Assembly (NCBI RefSeq): GCF_000346505.1
Contig: NZ_ANOH01000097.1
Span: 1 to 45,513 of the forward strand
DNA from: Aporhodopirellula sallentina SM41
GTDB taxonomy: Bacteria; Planctomycetota; Planctomycetia; Pirellulales; Pirellulaceae
Direction of reading: 5' to 3'
DNA: 45,513 nt
Under the pieces are notes generated by a model. It did not search any database, had not been told where the DNA came from, and worked only from the letters and a program-made list of their open reading frames with translations. The position numbers were made by a program, and so were the translations under genes. The first letter of the stretch is position 1. Every line of letters begins with the position of its first letter. This document shows positions 17,052 to 25,902 of the stretch, in pieces.

Positions 17052-18370
17052 TTCACGCTCCCTGCATGCAACCATTCGTTGAGTGCTGCTTTCAACTCCG
17101 CCACCTTTTCGGGCTGCTTCGTGGACAAGTCATTGCGGTCATCAGGATCCGTCTTCAGGTCGTAAAGTTCATCGGCCGACGGACGAGAGATCAATTTGTT
17201 CCAACCGTCAATCACCACACGAGCAACCAGTCCGTCATCCAAATCGACGAGGCGATCCAGGTCGCTGTCGTGTTCGTACACGTCCACAAACACACGATCG
17301 CGTTTTTGCAATTGCTCTGGATCACGCAAATCGAGTCCGGTCATTGCGGCCGGCGGATCGATATCGCAGGCGTGCAAAATCGTCGTGGCAATGTCAATGT
17401 TGCTCGCGAGTGTTTCGCGATCACGCGAAGCCGTGATTTCTCCTTCATGCGAAACGATGATCGGGGTGCGAATGCCGGCTTCCACGGGGTGGCGTTTCGA
17501 TCGAACGCTGACGTTCATTCTTTTCGGATCTTGAACCCATCCATTGTCGCACGTGTAGACGAAGATCGTGTTCTCGTACAAACCGTTCTGTTTGAGGTAG
17601 TCGACGATCTGTCCGCAACCCTCATCGAGCCATTCGACATTGGCCCAGTATCTCGCCGTTGGCTCGTCGGGGGCGACGTCTTTGTACTTCTCATAGAGTC
17701 GCTGCGGTGCGTTATGGGGAGCGTGCGGCAGGAAAACACCGTACCAGATGAAAAAGGGTTGTTGTTTCGATTTAGCGTTGTCAACGAAATCATAAATCGG
17801 CTGCATCGTCGTGCGTCCAATCTTCAGCCCCACATCACCGTGCCGACCGCCTCGCGATTCCACACCGTGGGTCATTGCATCGGTAAAGCCATGCTCCTTC
17901 GGGTCGCCTTCCCACCATTTGCCGGTTTGCAGCGTCGCGTAACCGTTCTCTTTCAACATCCTCACAAACGAAGGCTGCTCGTGCAGAGGCGCGGTCATTC
18001 GTTTTCGAAGAGACGCGAATACCCCAAGATCCTTCTTGCGATTGGTCGACGCTGGCATCACCGGGTCGTTGCCCCGAATGCCGGTTTGATGTGGATAGAG
18101 TCCCGTGACGAGACTCGCGAGCGATGGCCGACACAGTGGCGCGGTGACATAGCCTCGCTCATAAACCAAACCCGACTTTGCCAACTGATCCAGATGAGGC
18201 GTTTGGATATGCGGATGTCCCATGAATCCGTAATCGTTCCAGCCCTGATCGTCGCTCAGCAAGAAGACAACGTTGGGGCGGTCCGCATTCGCAGCCACGC
18301 TCGCTAGCGCCGACATCACAAATAGGGTGACAGTGATAACTCTTCGATACATACTCAAGGTGTCCATCAT
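17048..18370 (-). CDS. Secreted sulfatase with CRPSL active-site motif
   Basis: This 440-residue type I sulfatase-family protein has an export signal (RVITVTLFVMSALASVAANA), the metal site NVVFLLSDDQGWNDYGFMG, an active-site segment APLCRPSLASLVTG (Cys80) and the late YTCDNGW metal segment. The Cys sits in C-R-P-S-L rather than the canonical C-x-P-x-R, so maturation to formylglycine is likely but less certain. It is clearly paralogous to the sulfatase at 31926-33299, with the same GFMGH, ETP/QTP and LCRPSL blocks. The start could be either ATG of the pair at 18370/18367 or the ATG at 18352 just before the signal. The stop overlaps the next gene's ATG. The target is probably a sulfate ester on the glycan handled by this operon. 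Confidence 0.92.
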   Translation of the reverse strand: MMDTLSMYRRVITVTLFVMSALASVAANADRPNVVFLLSDDQGWNDYGFMGHPHIQTPHLDQLAKSGLVYERGYVTAPLCRPSLASLVTGLYPHQTGIRGNDPVMPASTNRKKDLGVFASLRKRMTAPLHEQPSFVRMLKENGYATLQTGKWWEGDPKEHGFTDAMTHGVESRGGRHGDVGLKIGRTTMQPIYDFVDNAKSKQQPFFIWYGVFLPHAPHNAPQRLYEKYKDVAPDEPTARYWANVEWLDEGCGQIVDYLKQNGLYENTIFVYTCDNGWVQDPKRMNVSVRSKRHPVEAGIRTPIIVSHEGEITASRDRETLASNIDIATTILHACDIDPPAAMTGLDLRDPEQLQKRDRVFVDVYEHDSDLDRLVDLDDGLVARVVIDGWNKLISRPSADELYDLKTDPDDRNDLSTKQPEKVAELKAALNEWLHAGSVK

Positions 18371-18417
18371 GGGGAGGTGGGGAAAGGACAGGATGGGAAG
18401 ATGATTGGGGATAGTTC

Positions 18418-19866
18418 TTACTTCTTACGTGAGATTTTCCGTGGCACCCAGGTCGCAGGTTCGTCGAGCATCAAAGGCTGATGGAACACAGTGAGTTCAT
18501 CTCCCTGCGATTGGATCCACTCGTTGAGTTCCTGCGTCAACTCGCGTTGAACGGACGACAACTCTTCGCGACCGGCTAGGTTATTGAGTTCATTGGGATC
18601 GTTCTCCAAATCATAGAGCTCGTACTCAGGACGCCCGTAGTAACGAGCGAGCACAGCAGCGGCGTGATCGTCGGTCTTGGCTGCTTCGATCCACTCCTTG
18701 AAGTAGTCGCCGGATGTTTCACGCAAAAGCAAATCGATATACGATGTGAAGGCAAAATCGGGGTGTGGGTTCCAAATCAATTTATATCGATCCGTGCGAA
18801 TACTGCGGCTGAGATAGACGTTCATCAGCAAATCACCGCTATGCGTTGTGAAGATGCGTTCACGATGCGAATCGGTCTCGCCATGAAGGACCGGCGCAAA
18901 TGAGCGTCCATCGAGATCGGCCGGAACAACGCCGCCGGAGATATCGATCAAGGTTGGCAAGACGTCGACCCAACTAACCATGGCATCCGTTCTCGTCCCC
19001 GCTTCAATTTTTCCAGGTTGAGCGACGATCAATGGCACGCGAATGCCTTCATCGTAAAGCGTCCACTTGCCGAACGGGAATTGGGCACCGTGATCGCTGG
19101 AGAATAGGAACAGCTTGTCGTCAGACAAATGTTTGTCAGCTAACGCTCGAAGTTCACCCAGATACTTGTCGAGGTCTTTCACCTCCTGCAAGTATCGTGA
19201 ACGCTGAACTCGCGTGCGTGGCGTGTCGAGCAACTGCGGTGGCATTGCGATTGACTCGGGATCGACTGTTGACTCGCTGGGCCATGGAACGTGTGGGTCG
19301 GAGACTCCGACGAAGAGCGCCAGTGGACGCGGGTCTGTACGCTCCTCCAAAAACTTCCTCACCGTTTTTCGCAGATCCGGAATGTGCTGTTTGGAATCGA
19401 TGACGTCGAAATGATAGTCTGGGGCACTTCGCAGATGAGCAACTTTCCCAAACGCGGCGGTTTGGTAGCCAAGGTCATTGAGAATCGTTGGCAGTCGCAG
19501 GACATCTTCATGCGGGTAACTATGATTTTCTTCCGCACCATTGCGGGCGGGCATCAATCCGGTCAATAACGCCGCACGGCTGACCGCACACGAAGGACTG
19601 GCGACAAAAGCACGATCAAACGCCATCCCATCGGCGGCCAACTGATCAATTTCCGGCGTTTGAATACTCGTGCCGCCGTAGGATGAAACGTCGTCTGCGG
19701 AAAGATCATCGGCCAAGTACACCACGATGTCAGGAAGTCGCTGTGGTTCAGCGGAACTAGATTTGGTCGCGAACAGAGATGCCAATAGAGTCACTGCCAA
19801 CAGTGGGCATGTCGATCGCATTAGCAAACGGTATTTCATGGAGCTATTTCGACTGAAAGAGGGCAT
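18418..19866 (-). CDS. Secreted sulfatase with CAVSR motif (sulfamidase-like)
   Basis: This 482-residue sulfatase has a signal peptide (CPLLAVTLLASLFATKSSSA), the metal site DIVVYLADDLSADD, and active-site segment PSCAVSRAALLTGLMPARNGAEENH (Cys93, Arg97). The latter resembles the sulfamidase/S1_8-like group except that Val replaces the usual Pro or Ala in the motif. The late SSDHGAQFPFGKWTLYDEGIRVPLIV block fits the same group. It would remove a sulfate, possibly from a terminal sugar; specificity is inference. The ATG at 19866 lies 4 bases past the DUF1501 stop, so the three upstream genes form one tight transcription unit. A second ATG at 19839 precedes the signal peptide more directly. Confidence 0.92.
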   Translation of the reverse strand: MPSFSRNSSMKYRLLMRSTCPLLAVTLLASLFATKSSSAEPQRLPDIVVYLADDLSADDVSSYGGTSIQTPEIDQLAADGMAFDRAFVASPSCAVSRAALLTGLMPARNGAEENHSYPHEDVLRLPTILNDLGYQTAAFGKVAHLRSAPDYHFDVIDSKQHIPDLRKTVRKFLEERTDPRPLALFVGVSDPHVPWPSESTVDPESIAMPPQLLDTPRTRVQRSRYLQEVKDLDKYLGELRALADKHLSDDKLFLFSSDHGAQFPFGKWTLYDEGIRVPLIVAQPGKIEAGTRTDAMVSWVDVLPTLIDISGGVVPADLDGRSFAPVLHGETDSHRERIFTTHSGDLLMNVYLSRSIRTDRYKLIWNPHPDFAFTSYIDLLLRETSGDYFKEWIEAAKTDDHAAAVLARYYGRPEYELYDLENDPNELNNLAGREELSSVQRELTQELNEWIQSQGDELTVFHQPLMLDEPATWVPRKISRKK

Positions 19867-19870
19867 GTGG

Positions 19871-21334
19871 CTACGCGATGATCTCCGTCACAACACGACT
19901 GGGGTCAACGCCCGTCAGTTTTTGGTCGAGCCCTTGAAACGGAAAGATCAATCGATTGTGATCAATCCCCAGTAGATGAAGCATTGTTGCGTGAAAATCT
20001 CGAACATGAACGGATCCGTCCAAAACGTTGTAACTGAAGTCGTCCGTCGTTCCGTATTCGAAGCCGCCTTTCACCCCGCCACCTGCCATCCAAGCGGTAA
20101 AACATCGCGGGTGGTGATCGCGTCCGTAGTTATTGGGCGTCAAGTTACCCTGGCTATAAACGGTGCGTCCAAACTCGCCGGCGAAAACCACGAGCGTGTC
20201 CTTCAACAACCCTCGTTGCTTCAGATCCATCAACAACGCCGAGGTCGGCTGATCGACGTCTTTGCACTGCGCCGTTAGGTTCTCGGGCAATCGCGAGTGA
20301 TGGTCCCATCCGCGATGAAACAACTGAACAAACCGGACGTCACGTTCAATCATCCGTCTCGCCAAGAGACAGTTCCTCGCGTACGAACCGGGCTTGTCGA
20401 CGTCCGGGCCATACATTTCCATCGTTTCGCGGGCTTCTTCCGAAAGGTCAGTCAGCTCGGGAACGGATGACTGCATTCGGAACGCCATCTCTTGTTGCGC
20501 GATGGTTGTTTCAATTTCCGGATCGCCAATCTCGCTGAAGTGCTTCTGGTTCAGCTCGCCGAGAGAGTCCAGCATGCGTCGACGCACGGATCGGTCGATT
20601 CCCTTCGGGTTGGAAAGAAACAACACCGGATCACCAGCCGCCTGGAAACTCGTTCCTTGATGTTTTGAAGGCAGAAAACCGCTGCCCCACAAACGCGAAT
20701 AGAGTGCCTGCACGTTCACCTTGCCGCCCCAAAACGCCGACGGCAAAACGACGTAGTCGGGCAGGTCCTTGTTCATCGTCCCCAATCCGTAACTCAACCA
20801 AGACCCCATGCTCGGCTTGCCGGGGATCTCCGATCCGGTGCAAAACGATGTCTTGCCCGGGTCATGATTGATTGCGTTGGTATTGAGAGAGCGGATGATG
20901 CACAGATCATCGACGCGTTTGGCTAAATGGGGCAGCAACTCGCTCATCCAAATACCGTTTTCGCCGTGCTGCGAAAATTGGAATTTCGATGGCGCGACGA
21001 GTTGTGCTTTTCCCTTCGTCATTGCCGTCACTCGCTGGCCTTGACTGACCGACGGAGGCAACTCACTCTTGAACAGTCGGTGCAGCTCGGGTTTGTAATC
21101 AAACAAATCGAGTTGACTCGGCGCGCCCGCCATGAAGAGAAAGATGACACGTTTCGTTTTGGCCGGAAAGTGCAGCCCCGGTTGGCCGCCGAGATCCGTG
21201 TTGGGAATCGACGAATTGCAATACGAGGTATTCGCGAGAGCGTTCGCTAAAGCGGACACGCCCAACCCCATGCCGGCGTTTGTCAGGAAACGGCGTCGGT
21301 TGCTACGAAGGTCAACGGTTTGCATGCGTTCCAT
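19871..21334 (-). CDS. DUF1501 family protein (Tat-exported)
   Basis: This 487-residue protein starts with a twin-arginine signal (SNRRRFLTNAGMGLGVSALANALA) and shows the family blocks FLFMAGAPSQLDLFDYKP, SQGQRV, ENGIWMSELLPHLA, NAINHDPGKTSFCTG, FAGEFGRTVYSQ and GRDHHPRCFTAWMAGGGVKGG. These resemble the alkaline-phosphatase/sulfatase superfamily fold. The biochemical role of DUF1501 is not established. In planctomycetes it commonly follows a PSCyt/DUF1549/DUF1553 gene, as here, with a gap of 3 bp. The ATG at 21334 has AAGGAG 7-8 bases upstream, inside the end of the previous gene. Confidence 0.95.
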   Translation of the reverse strand: MERMQTVDLRSNRRRFLTNAGMGLGVSALANALANTSYCNSSIPNTDLGGQPGLHFPAKTKRVIFLFMAGAPSQLDLFDYKPELHRLFKSELPPSVSQGQRVTAMTKGKAQLVAPSKFQFSQHGENGIWMSELLPHLAKRVDDLCIIRSLNTNAINHDPGKTSFCTGSEIPGKPSMGSWLSYGLGTMNKDLPDYVVLPSAFWGGKVNVQALYSRLWGSGFLPSKHQGTSFQAAGDPVLFLSNPKGIDRSVRRRMLDSLGELNQKHFSEIGDPEIETTIAQQEMAFRMQSSVPELTDLSEEARETMEMYGPDVDKPGSYARNCLLARRMIERDVRFVQLFHRGWDHHSRLPENLTAQCKDVDQPTSALLMDLKQRGLLKDTLVVFAGEFGRTVYSQGNLTPNNYGRDHHPRCFTAWMAGGGVKGGFEYGTTDDFSYNVLDGSVHVRDFHATMLHLLGIDHNRLIFPFQGLDQKLTGVDPSRVVTEIIA

Positions 21335-21337
21335 CGT

Positions 21338-23761
21338 CTACTCCTTCGTTTTGGTAATATCGAGATTGAAAACAACATTGGCGAGTACAGTCCACGCCGC
21401 GAGTTCCACGTCGTTTCCTACTGCCGAAACAGTGGATGATTCCGAGTTAGCTTCCGTCGCCCCGTGAGTCATCTGCCGCGTCAACTCCCGATCACTCGAA
21501 TACTTTTGCACCAGATCACCGAGCAACGATTCGATAGTGGCGACCTCATCCCGGTCGGGCAGTTTGGACGTCACGGTCTCCCAGAGATACGACATACGTT
21601 GTGATTCGGGTTGCTTCAATGTTTCCTTCGCCAAGGCTCGCGCCGCATTGAGGTATTCCGGTTCATTGAGCAACAACAACGCCTGTGTCGCTGTGTTGGT
21701 CCGTTCACGCCGTGCGATGCACGAATCGCGTAGAGGAGCGTTAAGGATTGTCATTTGCGGCGGAGGCATCGAACGCTTCCAAAACGTGTAAACGCTTCTG
21801 CGCCGAATCGATTCCCCCGAATCAGGTTGGTAAACTTCGCCAATCATCGAGACCGACTGCCATAAACCGTCCGGTTGCGGCGGCTTCACACTAGGTCCGT
21901 ACATTCGGTCGGACAACAAACCGCTCGTCGCCAAGATCTGATCACGGATCATCTCGGCGTCCAAACGATAGCGGGGCCCGCGTGCGAGCAAACGATTTTC
22001 CGGATCCGCGTTGAACTGCTCTGGCGTCGCGATCGATGACTGCCGGTAGGTGTTCGACAATACAATCTGACGCATCAACGCTTTGACATCCCACCCCGAT
22101 TCGACGAACGAAACGGCAAGGTAGTCGAGCAACTCGGGATGCGAAGGCACCTCGCCTTGGCTACCGAGATCTTCGGAGGTCTTCACGAGTCCGACACCAA
22201 AGAACTGCTGCCAAAAACGATTCACGGCCACGCGTGCGGTCAACGGATGATCCGGCGAAACAAACCAATGTGCGAGATCCATTCTCGACGGAACCTCGCC
22301 GGTCGTTTGCAAAGGCGGCAGGAACGCGGGAGTGCCTCGACTCACCTCTTTACCCGGGGCATCGTACTGGCCGCGTTCGAGGATGAACGTTTGGCGAACG
22401 TTGCTGCGTTCTTTCATCACCATCGCCTTCGCGATCCCGTCATCAAACGCATCGCGTTTCTGCTGAATTCGCTCGAGCAGAGCGGTGGTTTCTTCCGCGG
22501 CCCCCACTTTCTCAAGCGTCGGCTGCAATTTTGACAACTGACGAAGCAAGCGATCGTACTCTCCAAGCCGAGCGGATTGCTCGTCAGTGGCCAACGAAAT
22601 GAACGGCGGCTGCAGACCGTTCTTCGGACCATCCCGCGAAACCGTTTCAGGCTTTGCGTCGATGTTATTGAAGAACGCGGAGAGCGAATAGAAATCTTCC
22701 TGCGTGATCGGATCGAACTTGTGATCGTGGCACTGAGCACAATGGACAGTCAAACCCAAGAACGCGGTCCCAACCGAGGTCACCCGGTCGATCACGTTCT
22801 TTGAGAAGCTTTCTTCGGGCAGCGCCGTGCCTCGGTCAATGATCAAATGCAAACGATGGAACCCTGACGCGATCAGTTGATCACGCGTCGGCTCGGGATA
22901 CAGATCACCGGCGAGTTGATAGGTCAGAAAATCGTCGTACCCGAGGTTCTCGTTGAACGCTCGGATCACCCAATCACGGTACGCATAGTGATTGCGATAA
23001 AAATCCTTATGCATCCCGTTGGAATCGGCGTATCGAACCAAGTCCAACCAGTATCGTCCGACGTGCTCGCCAAACTGTGGCCGACTGAGCAGGTCATCGA
23101 CCAAGTCTTGCCAAGCTTGTTCCGGTGCCTGTTGATAGCGATCCAGAAACGTCGCGATCTCTTCGCGGGATGGAGGCAAGCCGGTTAGATCAAACGTGAC
23201 GCGTCTGATCAGCGTCCGAGGATCTGCCGCAGACGATGGCTGGAGTCCGTCAGAGCGGAGCCTCTGCATCACCAAACGATCGATCGGATGAACGTCCCAC
23301 GAAGGATCGCTTACCTCAGGCAAAGCAGGAACACGCGGGGGCTCGAACGCCCAGAAACCTTCATACTCCGCACCCGATTCAATCCACCGACGAATCAACT
23401 GCAGTTCTTCATCCTTGAATGGCTCTAAATGCGAATCGGTTGGCGGCATCAACTCGGATTCGTCGTCCGTCGTAATCCGGCGCCACAATTCACTGTCGTC
23501 GATCGATCCGGGCTCGATCACAAATCCGATCGGTCCGTCATCATCATCGGCTACATCGAGTCGCAGCCCCGACTCTCGCGATTCAGGATCGGGGCCGTGA
23601 CATGCAAAGCACCGACTCGAGAGCAGCGGACGTATGTCGCGGTTGAAAGAAACCGGGTTGTCCGCATGTGCCATCGTAACTGACATGCACACGATTACGG
23701 CGGAAACCACGGAAATAATTGGCACGTGAGATAGCTTCGCTCGGATTCGCCTTGGAACCAT
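21338..23761 (-). CDS. Planctomycete cytochrome C / DUF1549 / DUF1553 protein
   Basis: This 807-residue exported protein has a signal peptide ([22 protein letters not shown]). A PSCyt1 domain follows with the haem-binding CFACH (Cys51, Cys54, His55) and a typical [14 protein letters not shown] stretch. Next come DUF1549 ([11 protein letters not shown]...[12 protein letters not shown]...[13 protein letters not shown]) and DUF1553 ([38 protein letters not shown]...). The function of this architecture is not established; electron transfer linked to sugar oxidation is a guess. It pairs with DUF1501 and is the first gene of the minus-strand run leading into the sulfatases and rhamnosidases. That linkage suggests co-regulation with glycan use. 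Confidence 0.95.
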   Translation of the reverse strand: MVPRRIRAKLSHVPIISVVSAVIVCMSVTMAHADNPVSFNRDIRPLLSSRCFACHGPDPESRESGLRLDVADDDDGPIGFVIEPGSIDDSELWRRITTDDESELMPPTDSHLEPFKDEELQLIRRWIESGAEYEGFWAFEPPRVPALPEVSDPSWDVHPIDRLVMQRLRSDGLQPSSAADPRTLIRRVTFDLTGLPPSREEIATFLDRYQQAPEQAWQDLVDDLLSRPQFGEHVGRYWLDLVRYADSNGMHKDFYRNHYAYRDWVIRAFNENLGYDDFLTYQLAGDLYPEPTRDQLIASGFHRLHLIIDRGTALPEESFSKNVIDRVTSVGTAFLGLTVHCAQCHDHKFDPITQEDFYSLSAFFNNIDAKPETVSRDGPKNGLQPPFISLATDEQSARLGEYDRLLRQLSKLQPTLEKVGAAEETTALLERIQQKRDAFDDGIAKAMVMKERSNVRQTFILERGQYDAPGKEVSRGTPAFLPPLQTTGEVPSRMDLAHWFVSPDHPLTARVAVNRFWQQFFGVGLVKTSEDLGSQGEVPSHPELLDYLAVSFVESGWDVKALMRQIVLSNTYRQSSIATPEQFNADPENRLLARGPRYRLDAEMIRDQILATSGLLSDRMYGPSVKPPQPDGLWQSVSMIGEVYQPDSGESIRRRSVYTFWKRSMPPPQMTILNAPLRDSCIARRERTNTATQALLLLNEPEYLNAARALAKETLKQPESQRMSYLWETVTSKLPDRDEVATIESLLGDLVQKYSSDRELTRQMTHGATEANSESSTVSAVGNDVELAAWTVLANVVFNLDITKTKE

Positions 23762-23948
23762 GTTGCAACTCTTTTGCTAGACCAAATTCGCTCGCAACCA
23801 AACGGTGATCGCGGCACACATTAGAATGTCTGCCGCGAACGTGCACAAACCGAAACAATCGCGATCAGGTATTTCGCTTACCTACGGTGCACTGGAAAAC
23901 CGAGTAGTGGCATTGCCACATCGAGACCAGCGTCCCCGGTCCAAGCAA

Positions 23949-24134
23949 TCACTCCATATCCGATTCCTCGACGTCACCAAAATCCTCTGCACCGACCAAC
24001 GGCACGGGATTCTCTTCAACATATTTCTCAAGCTCACTCTTCTCGATTGGCATCGACGTCGAACCTGAATCTCCACATCCGACCATCGAGAGCACGACCC
24101 CCAACGAAACGGCAAGCATGTAAAACTGTTTCAT
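23949..24134 (-). CDS. Small acidic lipoprotein next to DUF1559 gene
   Basis: This 61-residue protein has a signal II sequence (LAVSLGVVLSMVGCG) with Cys20 as the likely lipidated residue. It ends in an acidic tail containing the pattern SELEKYVEENPVPL. It lies 127 bp downstream of the DUF1559 gene on the same strand, with a hairpin in between. The same arrangement, with a similar short lipoprotein, occurs at 33577-33744. The plus-strand AGCTCC upstream corresponds to GGAGCT on the coding strand, a good ribosome site. No function is known; a partner of the DUF1559 protein at the envelope is inference. Confidence 0.8.
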   Translation of the reverse strand: MKQFYMLAVSLGVVLSMVGCGDSGSTSMPIEKSELEKYVEENPVPLVGAEDFGDVEESDME

Positions 24135-24189
24135 GATAGCTCCTTAATTTTTGATGCCATGTTGACATCCGAGTTGCAGATTGGAAATG

Positions 24190-24227
24190 CAAGAGGGCCA
24201 GCCGTCTGCTGTCGCCTGGCCCCCTTG
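24190..24227 (-). terminator. Stem-loop between DUF1559 and lipoprotein genes
   Basis: Arms CAAGAGGGCCAG (24190-24201) and CTGGCCCCCTTG (24216-24227) pair at 11 of 12 positions around a 14-nt loop. No T-run follows on the minus strand, so it is more likely a processing, attenuating or mRNA-stabilising hairpin than a full intrinsic terminator. Confidence 0.6.
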
Positions 24228-24261
24228 TAAATATTGACGGCGAGTGAACCGCCGCTGCCTA

Positions 24262-25503
24262 TTAAAATTCCTGATCGATCGTTTCCTTGAACGCTCGCGA
24301 CCCGAGAGCTCCCCACAACCCAAACGGGCTCTGGGCACCAGCATCAAGTGCTGGCCCACGCCAGCCGACGTGGTAGCTGTTTTGATTGCCTGCCTCGATT
24401 GAGTCAGTCACGAATTTCACAGCACCGTCACCCATGAGGATGTGCACGCCACCCTGGTGACGACTGCTCGCCGAGGCGGTGGCGTCGCTGATGCCAAAGG
24501 TTCCGGCACAGTACGCTCCATTGGGAGGCACGGTCGTGTTGAAACCACTGAAGAGCACGCGACCGAACGCCCACTTGAAACCACGCTTAACTTCCCCGAG
24601 CGGACCGATACTGGCGTTGAAGTCGGTTTCGATCAGGCCGTTGCTCCAAAACTGGGGACGCGTTGCATCGACCATACTATCACAAGCGCTATTGGTTCCT
24701 TGATCGCCCAACCAGGAGATACCCTGCGCTTTGGCGGGGTGAGTCCGCTTGTCACGGTCACCAAGGTCCGTGGCGATCTCGCCGGCCATAATCGTGTTAG
24801 ACAGACCATCAAGGATATCGCGGAAGCGAGCTTCATTTCGATAGACGAAGAAACCGCGACACGACTCACGCTGTCGCTCAGGACCACTGGTGTTCCAAGT
24901 TCCGTTGTCTTTGATTCCACCGTGAACATAGATCGCCGAATCGCCCATGCACGCTGCGTAGTTAGTGCGTGCGAACGCAGGGAGACCAACACCCGGATCG
25001 CTCGGGCAGCGGAAGCCTGGCACCTCGGTTACCCATGGATCATAAGGCTGACCGTTCTGGTCCTGCAGACGTCGACGTGGCGTTGGCCCCATCGCCTGAA
25101 AAACATCGCCCGTCGTGCTGGCATTTCCGTCCGAATCCAAAGGATTACTAATTTGCTCCCAAAGCGCCTGCTGCTCAATGAACGGCAACAGACCGACCAA
25201 CCAACTGAGTTCCAAAGCGTTGGTCGCCAGAGGCTCCGAACCCGCGGTCTGAGCCAGTCCGCCCGCGGAAGCACTTCCGTTGAGGGTTGTTGTACCACCG
25301 CCCTGCATAGGCAATTTACTGTAGGCGGAATGATAATTGTGAACCGCCAAACCAAGTTGCTTGAAGTTGTTGCTGCAGCTCATGCGACGAGCCGCTTCAC
25401 GTGCTGCTTGCACAGCCGGCAACAACAAACCAACCAAAACGCCGATGATGGCGATCACCACCAACAGCTCCACAAGTGTAAACCCCAATCGATTACGTTT
25501 CAT
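24262..25503 (-). CDS. DUF1559 protein with prepilin-type N-terminus (H-X9-DG)
   Basis: This 413-residue protein has a type IV prepilin-like leader and cleavage/methylation motif ([34 protein letters not shown]), then DUF1559. The C-terminal H-X9-DG element is HQGGVHILMGDG. Such proteins are expanded in planctomycetes and are probably processed by prepilin peptidase and displayed as pseudopilus-like subunits; their role is not established. I place the start at the ATG at 25503, preceded by AGGTAGGTG at proper spacing, rather than the GTG at 25512. A close paralog lies at 33907-35142, and both are followed by a hairpin and a short lipoprotein gene. Confidence 0.95.
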   Translation of the reverse strand: MKRNRLGFTLVELLVVIAIIGVLVGLLLPAVQAAREAARRMSCSNNFKQLGLAVHNYHSAYSKLPMQGGGTTTLNGSASAGGLAQTAGSEPLATNALELSWLVGLLPFIEQQALWEQISNPLDSDGNASTTGDVFQAMGPTPRRRLQDQNGQPYDPWVTEVPGFRCPSDPGVGLPAFARTNYAACMGDSAIYVHGGIKDNGTWNTSGPERQRESCRGFFVYRNEARFRDILDGLSNTIMAGEIATDLGDRDKRTHPAKAQGISWLGDQGTNSACDSMVDATRPQFWSNGLIETDFNASIGPLGEVKRGFKWAFGRVLFSGFNTTVPPNGAYCAGTFGISDATASASSRHQGGVHILMGDGAVKFVTDSIEAGNQNSYHVGWRGPALDAGAQSPFGLWGALGSRAFKETIDQEF

Positions 25504-25902
25504 TTGAAACACCTACCTAGAAAAGAAAAGAAACGAGAACACGCTGGCAGAACACAAGACACCGAGTTGAGTTGCCAGACACAGCCTTACCAGTACGCTC
25601 GAAAAAGCCCCCGCCAAGAGACATGTCGCCGACTGAATCTTTTGCCATGACTGCCAAACCCAACCACCGCTTCGACGCAATCGAGAATATCTCGACGCTT
25701 TGATATGGAAGCGTGCGATCCCCTATGGCCTGCCAACGAAATGGATTTTACCATTGCCGCCCAACTTGACGATGAGCCATTACCCCTTGTTTTGTGACTA
25801 CTTTGCGACAATTGTTAACCAGACCCCGCACCGGAGCGCAGAAACACATAACACGATGACATTCATTCATCATGCATTTCCACTCGACTTGCGTTACCGC
25901 AT
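25504..25902. other. Intergenic region upstream of first DUF1559 gene
   Basis: No gene is supported in these 399 bases between the end of the AraC-type regulator gene and the DUF1559 start, both minus strand. It should carry the DUF1559 promoter. The stretch next to the start is A/G-rich on the plus strand. I see no clear repeat or terminator. Confidence 0.4.

Noticed and set aside
17021-18307. Long plus-strand open frame (428 codons) opposite the sulfatase
   Set aside because: It is the antisense shadow of a clear sulfatase gene. High-GC coding leaves the opposite frame open, and the translated product has no recognisable domain or signal.
24190-24227. Calling the hairpin a rho-independent terminator with confidence
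   Set aside because: No T-run follows the stem in the direction of transcription, so only a general stem-loop is supported.
24442-25650. 402-codon plus-strand frame opposite the DUF1559 gene
   Set aside because: The minus strand carries an unmistakable prepilin/DUF1559 protein; the plus frame is Arg/Thr-rich with no domain.
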